Position numbers and translations under genes: made by a program. This document shows positions 1 through 8,445 of a DNA stretch of 57,832 nt, one piece after another. The notes below the pieces were generated by a model. The model was not told the DNA's origin and did no database searches. It was given only the letters and a program-made list of their open reading frames with translations. This DNA is from Alitabrizicola rongguiensis (GTDB lineage Bacteria > Pseudomonadota > Alphaproteobacteria > Rhodobacterales > Rhodobacteraceae). Position 1 is the stretch's first letter, and every line of letters begins with the position of its first letter. The stretch is from the NCBI RefSeq assembly GCF_021491355.1, contig NZ_JAKENF010000007.1:1-57832 (forward strand). The letters run 5' to 3'.

Positions 1-99
1 GTCGAGCAGCCCTTCCGTGGCCGAGCCCCCCTCTTGCCGCGGCGGAGGCCGCTGTTCGCCTCCATGGCGCTGGCCTCGCTGATCGTCGCGGCGATCGGC
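1..99. repeat. Contig-end copy of the AT3 repeat (right edge)
   Basis: Bases 1-99 are identical to 56623-56721, and identity stops abruptly at base 100 (g here, a at 56722). Together with the 99-base match at the other contig end, this is the signature of a circular molecule cut at an assembly repeat. Confidence 0.95.
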
Positions 100-924
100 G
101 GCATGGGTGTGGTGCGGGATGGCTTTCCGGCACGCTTCGCGCCGAGCCAGATGCAGGCGCAGTATCTGGAGACGGCGGCGAGCAGTCCGTTTCGTGAGGC
201 GTGCCATACCGCAGGACCAGACTATCGATCACCCAGGGAAGCCTGCCATCTGTTCGGCTTGCCACCGAAGGTCGTCGTCCTCGGAAACAGCCACGGGGTC
301 GAACTCTCCTATGCCCTGGCCGAAGCGCTGCGCCCCCTTGGCATCGGGGTCGAGCAGCAAACGATTTCCGGTTGTCCCCCGGCCTTTGGGGCCCCCTCTG
401 ACCCTGACTATTGCCGGCCTTGGACAGAAGAAGCGGTTGCGTCCATTCTGGCAGACCCGGCCATCACGCATGTGGTGGTGAGCTATAGCGTTGCAACATG
501 GGTGGGGGGGGATCACCCCGTCGAGGAGGCGGCGATCACGGATGCGCTCGGTGCGATCCTCGATCGGTTGGCGAGCGCCAAGCATGTTATCTACGTCACG
601 CAGATGCCAACCTTGCCAAGCGACATTCACAAGATCATCACCTATTCGGGTGCCGGCGACGCCACCATCCTTCCCGGCCGATCACGGCAGGAATGGATGG
701 CCCGCAGGGCGGTCTTCGACAAGGTGATGGCACCCAATCTGGCGAGGCATGTGGTTCTGGACACAACGCCGCTTGTCTGTGACGACACGACCTGCTTCGC
801 CGGAAAGGATGGGTTGTCGTTCTACTTCGACAGTCACCATATGTCCGTCGCAGGGGCCGGGATCGTGGCGAAAGCGATCTTGCCGCTGCTTGGAGTGGAG
901 GCTGTGACGGGGCATGAGTGGTAG
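1..924 (+). CDS. AT3-SGNH acyltransferase, copy B, C-terminal part (5' end cut by contig edge)
   Basis: This open frame runs in from base 1 with no start codon and ends at TGA 922-924. The first 33 codons match the end of the membrane acyltransferase-3 (AT3) domain of copy A at 55639-57579. The rest is a periplasmic SGNH esterase/acetyltransferase domain, with a block-I motif LGNSHG and a C-terminal DSHH motif (Asp-His of the triad). AT3-SGNH proteins usually O-acetylate cell-surface glycans: the AT3 part brings the acyl group across the membrane and the SGNH part transfers it. The missing N-terminus is at 57692-57832 plus 843 bases absent from the contig; the frames agree, giving about 635 residues. 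Its SGNH domain is clearly diverged from that of copy A. Confidence 0.9.
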   Translation, partial: VEQPFRGRAPLLPRRRPLFASMALASLIVAAIGGMGVVRDGFPARFAPSQMQAQYLETAASSPFREACHTAGPDYRSPREACHLFGLPPKVVVLGNSHGVELSYALAEALRPLGIGVEQQTISGCPPAFGAPSDPDYCRPWTEEAVASILADPAITHVVVSYSVATWVGGDHPVEEAAITDALGAILDRLASAKHVIYVTQMPTLPSDIHKIITYSGAGDATILPGRSRQEWMARRAVFDKVMAPNLARHVVLDTTPLVCDDTTCFAGKDGLSFYFDSHHMSVAGAGIVAKAILPLLGVEAVTGHEW

Positions 925-1141
925 CCGGAACTTCCGCTTCGCGGGCTCGCGCCTGAACGGAAGAGCGTCACGGAGCCTCGAAGATCAGGATATGCCAATG
1001 ATGGGATGATAGGGTGCAAATCTCGGAAATCATTTTGTAATTGATATCTACTGGCTCCATAAAAGGTTGTGAATTGTTGCATCGAGTCTGACCGGCGGGA
1101 ACTGGCCCCCCCTTAAGGGCGGCCACCCTGATACATGACCC

Positions 1142-2257
1142 TTATCCCCTCGCCCGAGCCGCCCCGAACCGCCGCCGCATCTCGAGCGCTGGCGCTTCGA
1201 TGAGATGCCAGGACAGGACGGCGCAGATCAGGGTCAGCGGCAGGGCGAGGGCGATGTTCAGCCCCGGGCCCATCGGCCCCCAGAGCCAGATGACCAGGCC
1301 CTGTAGCGGGAAGGCATAGACATAGATCCCGTAGCTGTAATCGCCGATGCGGTTGTAGCCGAGGATCGCGCCGCGCGGGATGAAGGCCAGCCAGAAGGTG
1401 CCGTAACCGATCGCCAGAGCCAGGACCGGCGGGAAGGCGGTCGTGCCATGGGCAAGCCAGGTCAGGAGCGCCAGAGCCGCCAGGATCGGCAGCGACAGGG
1501 GCATGCGGTCGCGGATGGCATAGAAGGTCGTCCCGATCGCGAAGGGCAGCGAGAGGCGGTGCAGGCTGTCGAGTTTCGGATGAAGGTCGAGGCCCGCGAA
1601 GTGATAGGCTGCCCAGGCGAGGTAGAAGCCCGCAAGGAAGACGAACAGCCGCCGCCGGTCGCGGAAGGCCCCGGCGATGCCGATCAGGAAGATGCCCCCA
1701 TAGCAGGCCACTTCATAGAACAGGGTCCAGATCGAGCCTTCGACCGCCGGATAGGGATTGGTCTCGAACACGCCGGGAAGCTCGTAGGCCGGCGAGACGA
1801 GAAGCATGTTCTTCGGCACGAATTCCAGGAACTCCCGGTCGCGGAAATACTCTGCCAGCGGCAGCGAGGTGACGGCCGGCCCCATCACCAGCGCGACGAG
1901 CAGGAGCGAGACCAGAAGGCCCGGAAACAGGCGCAGGCCACGGGCGGCGACGAATTGCGCAAGGCTTTCCGACCGGGCGAAGCTCGCTGCGATCAGGTAG
2001 CCCGAGATCACGAAGAAGACGTCGACCGCCAGCGAGCCGAGCGACTTGCCGAAGAACCCCTCCAGCGGCTCGGCTGCTCCCGGTCCGAGGCTGAGCGGAT
2101 AGGCATGCGACACCAGCACCGCCGTCGCGGCGAGCGCCCGGATGAGGTTGAGGTTGTTGTCACGCCCGCGGGCCACCTCGGCCAGTTTCGGGTTACGCAC
2201 TGCTGCCAGCAAGGTGGTCCTGCTCCTGTCCTGCGCGTTCAATCCCACTTCAAGCAC
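1142..2257 (-). CDS. Acyltransferase 3 family membrane protein (OafA-like)
   Basis: This is a 371-residue polytopic protein of the acyltransferase-3 family, which transfers acyl groups (usually acetyl) to surface sugars. After an N-terminal tail of about 35 residues comes the family motif NLIRALAATAVLVSHAY, with Arg40 and His51 at the usual Arg-(10)-His spacing; the His is the expected catalytic residue. About ten hydrophobic segments follow. There is no SGNH extension, unlike the 55639 gene. The start used is GTG at 2257; a shorter start within the tail cannot be excluded. It is divergent from the adenylation-ACP-AT3 fusion at 2514 and has much higher GC than it. Substrate unknown; a role in EPS O-acylation is inferred from context. 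Confidence 0.88.
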   Translation of the reverse strand: MLEVGLNAQDRSRTTLLAAVRNPKLAEVARGRDNNLNLIRALAATAVLVSHAYPLSLGPGAAEPLEGFFGKSLGSLAVDVFFVISGYLIAASFARSESLAQFVAARGLRLFPGLLVSLLLVALVMGPAVTSLPLAEYFRDREFLEFVPKNMLLVSPAYELPGVFETNPYPAVEGSIWTLFYEVACYGGIFLIGIAGAFRDRRRLFVFLAGFYLAWAAYHFAGLDLHPKLDSLHRLSLPFAIGTTFYAIRDRMPLSLPILAALALLTWLAHGTTAFPPVLALAIGYGTFWLAFIPRGAILGYNRIGDYSYGIYVYAFPLQGLVIWLWGPMGPGLNIALALPLTLICAVLSWHLIEAPALEMRRRFGAARARG

Positions 2258-2513
2258 GGACTGCTGAAGCAGCAGAAAGACTATATCTGTAAGCCTAGTA
2301 TGATCGGTGGTGGTGCCAAAAATTTGTCCAAGAGGGTGTGTATATGCCGCGCAGAGAGGAGCGCAAGCATCGTCATGTCAGGCTATCAGACGGACGTTGC
2401 CCCCTTGGTATTGGCGTGTCATTCTGCGGCGCGGCATGAGCCTGCCCATCGACTTGGGGTGTAAGGCAATAACACTCTGACGACAATTTGCGACGAACTG
2501 ACTGGACGATCAT

Positions 2514-5159
2514 ATGTCGATGAATGTGTTCTGGGATCTTCAGAATGTCCCGAGGGAAGCACCTGCGCTCATCGTCCCGGGACATCCAGCCGTCAGCTAT
2601 GGAATGCTGGCGACATTGGCAGAAGACTGGAAGAAACAACTTTTGGAAATGGCTGCCGGTCGGCGGCCAATAGTGGCACTCGAATTCTCAACGAGGGTAG
2701 AAGCAGTTGCCGCCTATCTGGGGGCATTGCAAGCGGAGTTGCCGGTGCTCGCCCTTGAGCCGGGGCAACTGGCTACCAGTTCTGCACTTCAGCATCGCTG
2801 GCAGCCAGAAATACGTATAGCCGAGCACCTAGGAACGCTGGTCGCCAGCGAAAACGCCGCGCCCGCTGTGGCGGCTGATCCGCACCCAGACTTACGCCTT
2901 CTCCTGTCTACCTCTGGCAGCACGGGTGATCCGAAGCTCGTCAGACTTTCGGCGCGGAACATCGACAGCAATGCGCGATCGATTGCCGAGTATCTAGCTA
3001 TAACCGTAACTGATCGGGCAATGACGACATTGCCCATGTTCTATTCCTACGGCCTTTCCGTTCTGAATTCCTATCTAGCGTCAGGGGCGGCTCTGATCCT
3101 TACCGAGCGATCTGTGGTTGATCCGGCCTTCTGGAGGGAGTTCAGCCACCACGATGCTACAAGCCTAGCTCTGGTGCCACACCAGTTTGATCTCCTTGAT
3201 CGCAATGGCTTCTCAGAGAGAGATTTGCCTAAGCTGCGCTATATTACACAAGCTGGCGGAAAGCTTCCGACCGAGACTGTGCGCCGCTTTCACGCGATGG
3301 GCATCAAGGCGGGCTGGGACCTTGTTCTGATGTATGGTCAGACCGAAGCCGCCCCCCGCATTTCCTATGTTCCACCAGAAGCGCTGCCCGGCGCCGCCGA
3401 CACAATTGGGCGTGCTATCCCGGGAGGTCACCTGAGGCTGGAAGATGAGGCCGGGGTAGAAATCACCCGCCCCGGCATTCCCGGCGAACTCATCTATGAA
3501 GGGCCCAACGTGATGATGGGCTATGCCGAAACACGAGAGGATCTTGCTCGCAATCCGGAAGTTGATCAGCTCCGAACTGGCGACATCGCAGAGCTCACAA
3601 ATGCTGGCCTTTTTCGCATTGTTGGACGGCTCAAACGCTTCGTGAAGTTATTCGGACTGAGACTTAGCCTAGACCAAATCGAAGCCTTCTTGTGTGACAG
3701 TGGTATCCCTGCGCATGCAGTTACTGTCGACGACAACCTTGTGATTCTACACGAGAAAAATGGACAAGGCACGGCAGCTCGAGAAGCTGTGGCCGCCAAA
3801 TACGAACTGCCGCTAGCTGTGATCCATACAGGATACCTGAAGGAGCCACCTTTACTCACATCGGGAAAAACCGACCACAAGACACTCCGACTAATCGCAT
3901 CAGAGGTATTGGCTGAAGCTGGAAATCAAAAGCAAGCGCAGAAAGGTGAAACCATTGCCGAGGCGCTAAGGGCAGCAACACGCAGCCCGGCAGTCACCCC
4001 AAAGGACAGCTTCGCGACCCTCGGTGGTGACTCGCTCAGTTATCTGCAGATGCAGATGGCGCTAGAGCATCGGCTTGGCCACGCACCGAACGGCTGGGAG
4101 ACCATGAGTCTTGAACAACTTGAGGCTCTTGATCCCATCAGCCCTTCGTCAGCGCAGCGGACACCCATCGGCATCGATGTTGTGCTAAGGCTTCTCGCAA
4201 TCTGTCTGGTGGTTGGCCAGCATGCAACAGACTATCCGCTTTACGGTGGAGTATGGATGCTAATCGCTATAATGGGCTATTCCGCAGCTCGCTTCCAATT
4301 TCACTTGATCATAGAGGGCAAAGCACTGCGTCTTGCATGGAGGATGCTATACCCCATCGTTCCGTTATACTTCATGTTGCTACTGGCCTATGGAATGTTT
4401 CGCAAAGAGGTGCCGAACAGCAGCATCCTACTATATGGAAACTATGAACTTTGGCCAAAAGGATCATTACTGACTGTCTACTGGTTTGTAAGCCTTTATG
4501 TTCAGATTGTTGCAATACTAATGCTAACCTCCCTAATAGGGCCTATTCGAAGGGAATTGGGGAGGTCACCATGGCGAATGGCTATGCTTGCAATGCTACC
4601 GCTTCTTGCTCTCACATCCGCTCTCACCTTGCTACCTGGCATGATTGACAAAGATAATATTGCGATTTTCCCATTGTTGCATTACCCAACTCGCGGCCTG
4701 GTGGAATGTCTGCCAATCTTCGTCATTGGTTGGATGATACAAAAGGCGAAAGGAAATCTGCAAACAGCAATCACATGCATTTTAGCCATAACAACTTTGC
4801 TTATCTTTACAAAAATCTCAGATGGAACTGCCCCTGCATTATTTCTAACCTTAACAGTAATACTGTTAGCAATAAATCCAACAGTAGAGATTCCAATAGG
4901 TTGGTCTCGAAAAATTCAGCAGCTTGCAGGAGTAACGCTTTTCGTCTATCTCTTGCACGAAGTAGTTATATATAGCCTCGATGGACTGAAAATGCCGCAG
5001 CCTATAAGAATGATTTTTGCAATTATATTATCATTCATTGCTGCGCTTGCCTCTAAAAAGATCTTCGAGTGTGTTGACCGCGGTGCGACGAGGCTTGTTA
5101 CAGGAGTGCTAGGACGGCGCAGTCTCCGGTCAGACAGCCGGTTCTCGGGTATGAGGTGA
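2514..5159 (+). CDS. Adenylation domain - carrier protein - AT3 membrane acyltransferase fusion
   Basis: This is an 881-residue, three-part protein. Residues about 10-460 are an acyl/aminoacyl-AMP synthetase domain, with STSGSTGDPK (132-141), YGQTEA (274-279), RTGD (354-357) and a C-terminal SGKTDHK (450-456) carrying the catalytic Lys. Residues about 480-540 are a carrier domain with GGDSL (504-508), Ser507 being the phosphopantetheine site. From about 552 it is a polytopic AT3 domain starting IDVVLRLLAICLVVGQH, with the usual Arg/His pair (His570). Inferred function: activate a small carboxylic or amino acid, load it onto the built-in carrier and pass it to the membrane domain for transfer to a surface glycan, in principle like the separate Dlt proteins. 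The substrate is unknown. Low GC suggests a different origin from its neighbours. ATG 2520 is an alternative start. Confidence 0.9.
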   Translation: MSMNVFWDLQNVPREAPALIVPGHPAVSYGMLATLAEDWKKQLLEMAAGRRPIVALEFSTRVEAVAAYLGALQAELPVLALEPGQLATSSALQHRWQPEIRIAEHLGTLVASENAAPAVAADPHPDLRLLLSTSGSTGDPKLVRLSARNIDSNARSIAEYLAITVTDRAMTTLPMFYSYGLSVLNSYLASGAALILTERSVVDPAFWREFSHHDATSLALVPHQFDLLDRNGFSERDLPKLRYITQAGGKLPTETVRRFHAMGIKAGWDLVLMYGQTEAAPRISYVPPEALPGAADTIGRAIPGGHLRLEDEAGVEITRPGIPGELIYEGPNVMMGYAETREDLARNPEVDQLRTGDIAELTNAGLFRIVGRLKRFVKLFGLRLSLDQIEAFLCDSGIPAHAVTVDDNLVILHEKNGQGTAAREAVAAKYELPLAVIHTGYLKEPPLLTSGKTDHKTLRLIASEVLAEAGNQKQAQKGETIAEALRAATRSPAVTPKDSFATLGGDSLSYLQMQMALEHRLGHAPNGWETMSLEQLEALDPISPSSAQRTPIGIDVVLRLLAICLVVGQHATDYPLYGGVWMLIAIMGYSAARFQFHLIIEGKALRLAWRMLYPIVPLYFMLLLAYGMFRKEVPNSSILLYGNYELWPKGSLLTVYWFVSLYVQIVAILMLTSLIGPIRRELGRSPWRMAMLAMLPLLALTSALTLLPGMIDKDNIAIFPLLHYPTRGLVECLPIFVIGWMIQKAKGNLQTAITCILAITTLLIFTKISDGTAPALFLTLTVILLAINPTVEIPIGWSRKIQQLAGVTLFVYLLHEVVIYSLDGLKMPQPIRMIFAIILSFIAALASKKIFECVDRGATRLVTGVLGRRSLRSDSRFSGMR

Positions 5160-5195
5160 AGTCCTGGCTGCAAGCAGTGCGTTCCAAAGGTGAGG

Positions 5196-6206
5196 TCAGG
5201 AATGAAAGAAGACCCAACGTCGAAGCACTGGCTGCAGCAGTAATGCGATTGGCAGACATAACAGGACGATAGCGGCAGCTGAGAACCAGATCGCTATCTG
5301 TTTGGCGATTTCATCTGAAGGTTGAGGCAGAGCAGAAGCAACGCGCACCAAGTAGATGTGCAAGGCAAAGATAGTCAACGTATTGAACGAAATGCTCCGC
5401 GCTAGGCGGGTGGCCGGAATCTGCGCAGCAAGAGACATGGTTGCAACCGATCCAGAGAGCGCTGCGAGAAGAAAGAGTAGACCATTCTTGCCAAATTCCG
5501 CTCCATTTATGTTTGTAGGGCCATTTAGGATGGAGATTCCGACAAGAAGTAAAATGGTTACGATGGAGGTTGCTATAGCTGCGCGCGGCGCTTCAACAAA
5601 GGACGCTAGCGATTCGTAGTGCTGGCGAAACTGATATCCAAAAAATATCATGGCGCTTCCTGTGCCGGCGATCTCGATGTCCCAAGGTAACCTAGGTCCG
5701 TGATAGAGAAAAGCCACGGAAGCGTAAGCAAGGATTACTACCCAGCCAAAGATAGTTCCTAAGCGTGACGATATGTAGACCGCTAACCAAGTTCCTATCA
5801 TTGAAGATACTAGGTAAGGGAAATACCACAGTGGTTGGTTCTGATGCACAAGTCCATTCTTCTGTCCTGCCACCCCATAAAATGAGCCCCAAACCGCTGG
5901 CAAGGGAGATATCAGGCTACGATGGGCCACGATAGAGCCAACCCACCAAATCGTAATAGCTATTAAGCTAAAAAATACGTAGGCGCGCAGGTATGGTCCA
6001 ATCCAGCGTCTGAGGAGGCCCTGAATGCCGATAAAGCGGAAATCATTTGGCAGAAGGAAACCCGTAATGAAGAGAAAAGCTGGAACATGAAATGCATAGA
6101 TAATGCTCTTGCCGTAGATTGGACCATAGACGTAATGAAAATGGCCAAGAACAACCAAGAAAATCAGTATGGCCTTTGCGTTGTCTATCCATGTAATTCG
6201 TTGCAT
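5196..6206 (-). CDS. Acyltransferase 3 family protein, fucose-4-O-acetylase-like type
   Basis: A 336-residue polytopic membrane protein. Its N-terminus, WIDNAKAILIFLVVLGHFH, is the form of the AT3 signature with Asp/Lys and His found in the fucose-4-O-acetylase-like branch (COG3594 type), rather than the Arg-His form of OafA. The start at 6206 was chosen because GGA lies 7 bases upstream and the motif begins eight residues in; the open frame continues upstream to 6314, but that stretch is uncharacteristic. Its stop faces the stop of the fusion gene at 2514-5159, 36 bases away. It shares the low GC of that gene. Probably acetylates a repeat-unit sugar; the acceptor is unknown. Confidence 0.85.
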   Translation of the reverse strand: MQRITWIDNAKAILIFLVVLGHFHYVYGPIYGKSIIYAFHVPAFLFITGFLLPNDFRFIGIQGLLRRWIGPYLRAYVFFSLIAITIWWVGSIVAHRSLISPLPAVWGSFYGVAGQKNGLVHQNQPLWYFPYLVSSMIGTWLAVYISSRLGTIFGWVVILAYASVAFLYHGPRLPWDIEIAGTGSAMIFFGYQFRQHYESLASFVEAPRAAIATSIVTILLLVGISILNGPTNINGAEFGKNGLLFLLAALSGSVATMSLAAQIPATRLARSISFNTLTIFALHIYLVRVASALPQPSDEIAKQIAIWFSAAAIVLLCLPIALLLQPVLRRWVFFHS

Positions 6207-6328
6207 TTTTGTTCCGAGCATGGTCTTGGATGTGACGATAGAAGTTGTCTCGATGCGGATAATTTTGGTTTGGTCTTGACAGAGCATGATTTGTCTTATG
6301 TCCACAATGGTCAAGGCTTCGAACCTCG

Positions 6329-7240
6329 ATGATCTATCCTGCCGCTTTCGTCACTGCTGTCATTCCCGCCTTCAACCGGGCGCCCTCGATCCGCGCGGCG
6401 GTGGAAAGCGTGCTGGGGCAGACCTTCCGCGATTTCGAGCTGATCGTCGTGGATGACGGGTCTTCGGACGGCACGGCCGAGGCGCTGGCGGGGATCACCG
6501 ATCCGCGCTTCCGGCTGGTTGTCCATCCGCAGAACCGCGGGGTCAGCGCCGCCCGCAACACCGGCATCCGCGAGGCCCGGGGCAGATGGGTCGCCTTTCA
6601 GGACAGCGACGACGAATGGCTGCCCGAGAAGCTGGAAAAGCAGATGGCGCGCATTGCCGCCGCGGGGCCGGATTGCGTCGGCGCCTATTGCGGCATGGTC
6701 ATCGTCGGAACTGCCGAGGCGGGCAGCGCGGGCGGGTCGGAACGCTACCATCCGGGGCCGGAAGTCGGTCCGCGCGAGGGCGATATCCTCGATACGCTTC
6801 TGGGCGAGAGCCTCATCAGCACCCAGACGCTGGTGGCCCGGCGCGACCTGCTGGAACAGGTGGGCGGCTTCGACGAAAGCCTGCCGGCGCTGGTCGACTG
6901 GGACTGCGTACTGCGGCTGGCCCGGCTTGGTCCCTTCGCCTTCGTCGACGAGCCGCTGGTGCGGCAGTATTTCTCGGACAACAGCATCACGAAGTCGCGG
7001 CAGAAGCGCGCCTTCGCCCGCGAGCGGGTGGTGGCCAAGAACCTCGACCTGCTGAAGGAGCGGCCTGCCCTGCTGTCCCGACATTACCGCTCGATCGCCG
7101 GCGAGCGGCGCCGGCTGGGCGACATTACGGGCGCGCGGGCGGCGCTGGCCGAGGCGCGGAAGCTCTCTCCCTTCGATGCCAGGCTCTGGCTGCTGTCGGC
7201 CTGGCTGGCGGGACAGGGATTGTTCGCACGGACGGCATGA
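6329..7240 (+). CDS. Glycosyltransferase family 2
   Basis: A 303-residue cytoplasmic GT-A enzyme. The N-terminal VTAVIPAFNRAPSIRAAVESV, the VVDDGSSDGT nucleotide-binding loop (about residues 40-50), NRGVSAARNTG and the QDSDDEW metal-binding region identify GT2. The C-terminal third contains a helix-rich segment without membrane spans. High GC resumes with this gene. Its promoter region lies against the start of the divergent AT3 gene at 5196-6206. It probably adds one sugar to the lipid-linked EPS repeat unit; donor and acceptor cannot be read from sequence. Confidence 0.9.
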   Translation: MIYPAAFVTAVIPAFNRAPSIRAAVESVLGQTFRDFELIVVDDGSSDGTAEALAGITDPRFRLVVHPQNRGVSAARNTGIREARGRWVAFQDSDDEWLPEKLEKQMARIAAAGPDCVGAYCGMVIVGTAEAGSAGGSERYHPGPEVGPREGDILDTLLGESLISTQTLVARRDLLEQVGGFDESLPALVDWDCVLRLARLGPFAFVDEPLVRQYFSDNSITKSRQKRAFARERVVAKNLDLLKERPALLSRHYRSIAGERRRLGDITGARAALAEARKLSPFDARLWLLSAWLAGQGLFARTA

Positions 7241-7380
7241 TCCTAGGAAACTGCCTATATTGGCGACATTGTCGGGATAATCAAATCTGACGGAAGCTAT
7301 TAACTTCCTATTAAGCAACACCGTGCGAAGTCTTGAGGAGGTCGAACCGACCCCTGTCGTGACTGGTTCCGGGTTGTCAG

Positions 7381-8445
7381 ATGCAGAAGCCGTCCTTCGA
7401 CATTCTCACGATCTGCTTCTCGGGTGAAATCGACCTGTTGCGCCTGCAGGCCCGGTCGCTTGCCGCCTTCTTCCCGCCGGATCTGGTCAACCGCATCCTT
7501 GTCGTGGTGAACGATGCGGATGAGGCGGCCTGCTTGCGGGCAATCGAGGCGCTGCGCCCCGAATACGGCCCTCATGCCGACAGGCTTTGCCTCCTGCGCC
7601 CGGCCGATCTGCTCACCACCCGGGCGCGCGGGATCGACCGTCTGCACCAGATCGCCTTGCGCCTGCCGGGGCGACGGCGGGAGGGCGGGTGGAAAGGCAA
7701 TCGCGGCTGGGTCGTGCAGCAGGCGCTGAAGCTGGCGGCGGCGCGGGCCGTCACGGCACCCATGGTGCTGATCCTCGATGCCAAGAACCATTTCCTCAAA
7801 CCGGTCGTCGTGGCGGATCTGGTCGCGGCCGATGGTCGCCCGCGGTCGCGGCTGCAGCGGCACGAGGGTGAGGAGCGCTGGCGCTGGATCCGCGCTTCTT
7901 ACGCCGCGCTTGGTCTGACGCCGCCAGTGCAGGGAACACTCCTGCCCCCGACGGTCACGCCCTGCGTGCTGCCGGCGGACATGTTCCGCCAGGTGCTGGC
8001 CGCGATCGAGGCACGGGTCGGGCCGGTCGAGCTGTTCTTCCTCAAGCGGCGCAGCGCTGCGACCGAATTCTTCCTGATCCACGCCGCGGCCGAGCATTTC
8101 ATCGCGCCGAGAGAGGCACTTTTCGCCGAAGGGCTCTTCGCCTCGGGCACGATTTTCCGTTCGACCCCGGCCGCAGAGGTCGACCGCCTGCTGGCCCGGG
8201 CCGAGGCGGGGGAAGAGACGATGCTCGGCGTTCATCGTGCCCGCATCCGCGGGTTGCCCCCCGGGCAGGCCGCCCGGCTCGAGGCGGTATGGCACAAGGC
8301 GGGGCTGTTGAAGCCCGGCGAGAGGTTCCGCGATATCTTCCCGGTGCCGGATCCCGCGCCCGAGGATCAGGAGCGGTTCCAGGCCCCCGAAAGCCTTGCA
8401 GGGTCGCCGCCCATCACCAGCCAGGCCATCCTGCCCGCCCGGTAA
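7381..8445 (+). CDS. DUF6492-like putative glycosyltransferase
   Basis: A 354-residue soluble protein beginning FDILTICFSGEIDLLRLQARSLAAFF, resembling the GT-A-like DUF6492 proteins found in surface-polysaccharide loci. A central WKGNRGWVVQQALKL and VLILDAKNHFL segment could supply the sugar-nucleotide and metal contacts (the DAKN stretch sits where a DxD motif is expected). No signal peptide or membrane span. Its 3' end overlaps the convergent GT2 gene at 8367-9275 by 79 bases, a long tail-to-tail overlap. The assignment as glycosyltransferase rests on context and fold-type resemblance only. Confidence 0.75.
   Translation: MQKPSFDILTICFSGEIDLLRLQARSLAAFFPPDLVNRILVVVNDADEAACLRAIEALRPEYGPHADRLCLLRPADLLTTRARGIDRLHQIALRLPGRRREGGWKGNRGWVVQQALKLAAARAVTAPMVLILDAKNHFLKPVVVADLVAADGRPRSRLQRHEGEERWRWIRASYAALGLTPPVQGTLLPPTVTPCVLPADMFRQVLAAIEARVGPVELFFLKRRSAATEFFLIHAAAEHFIAPREALFAEGLFASGTIFRSTPAAEVDRLLARAEAGEETMLGVHRARIRGLPPGQAARLEAVWHKAGLLKPGERFRDIFPVPDPAPEDQERFQAPESLAGSPPITSQAILPAR

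Larger units (their letters stand above)
2258..6206. other. Lower-GC insert carrying two acyltransferase genes
   Basis: Base composition falls sharply here against the roughly 65 percent GC neighbourhood. For example, 4441-4500 counts to 38 percent GC by hand, and 4800-5040 is similarly AT-rich. Both genes inside (2514-5159 and 5196-6206) share the shift and converge with a 36-base gap. The edges are near 2258 and 6206. I see no transposase or direct repeats marking an insertion. Separate horizontal acquisition is an inference from composition. Confidence 0.6.

Noticed and set aside
932-963. Hairpin after copy B of the acyltransferase (cttccg ... cggaag)
   Set aside because: The stem is only six pairs, with a large loop and no T-tract, so I did not call a terminator.
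2514-5159. A normal non-ribosomal peptide synthetase
   Set aside because: There is no condensation or thioesterase domain and the chain ends in an AT3 membrane domain, so peptide assembly is unlikely.
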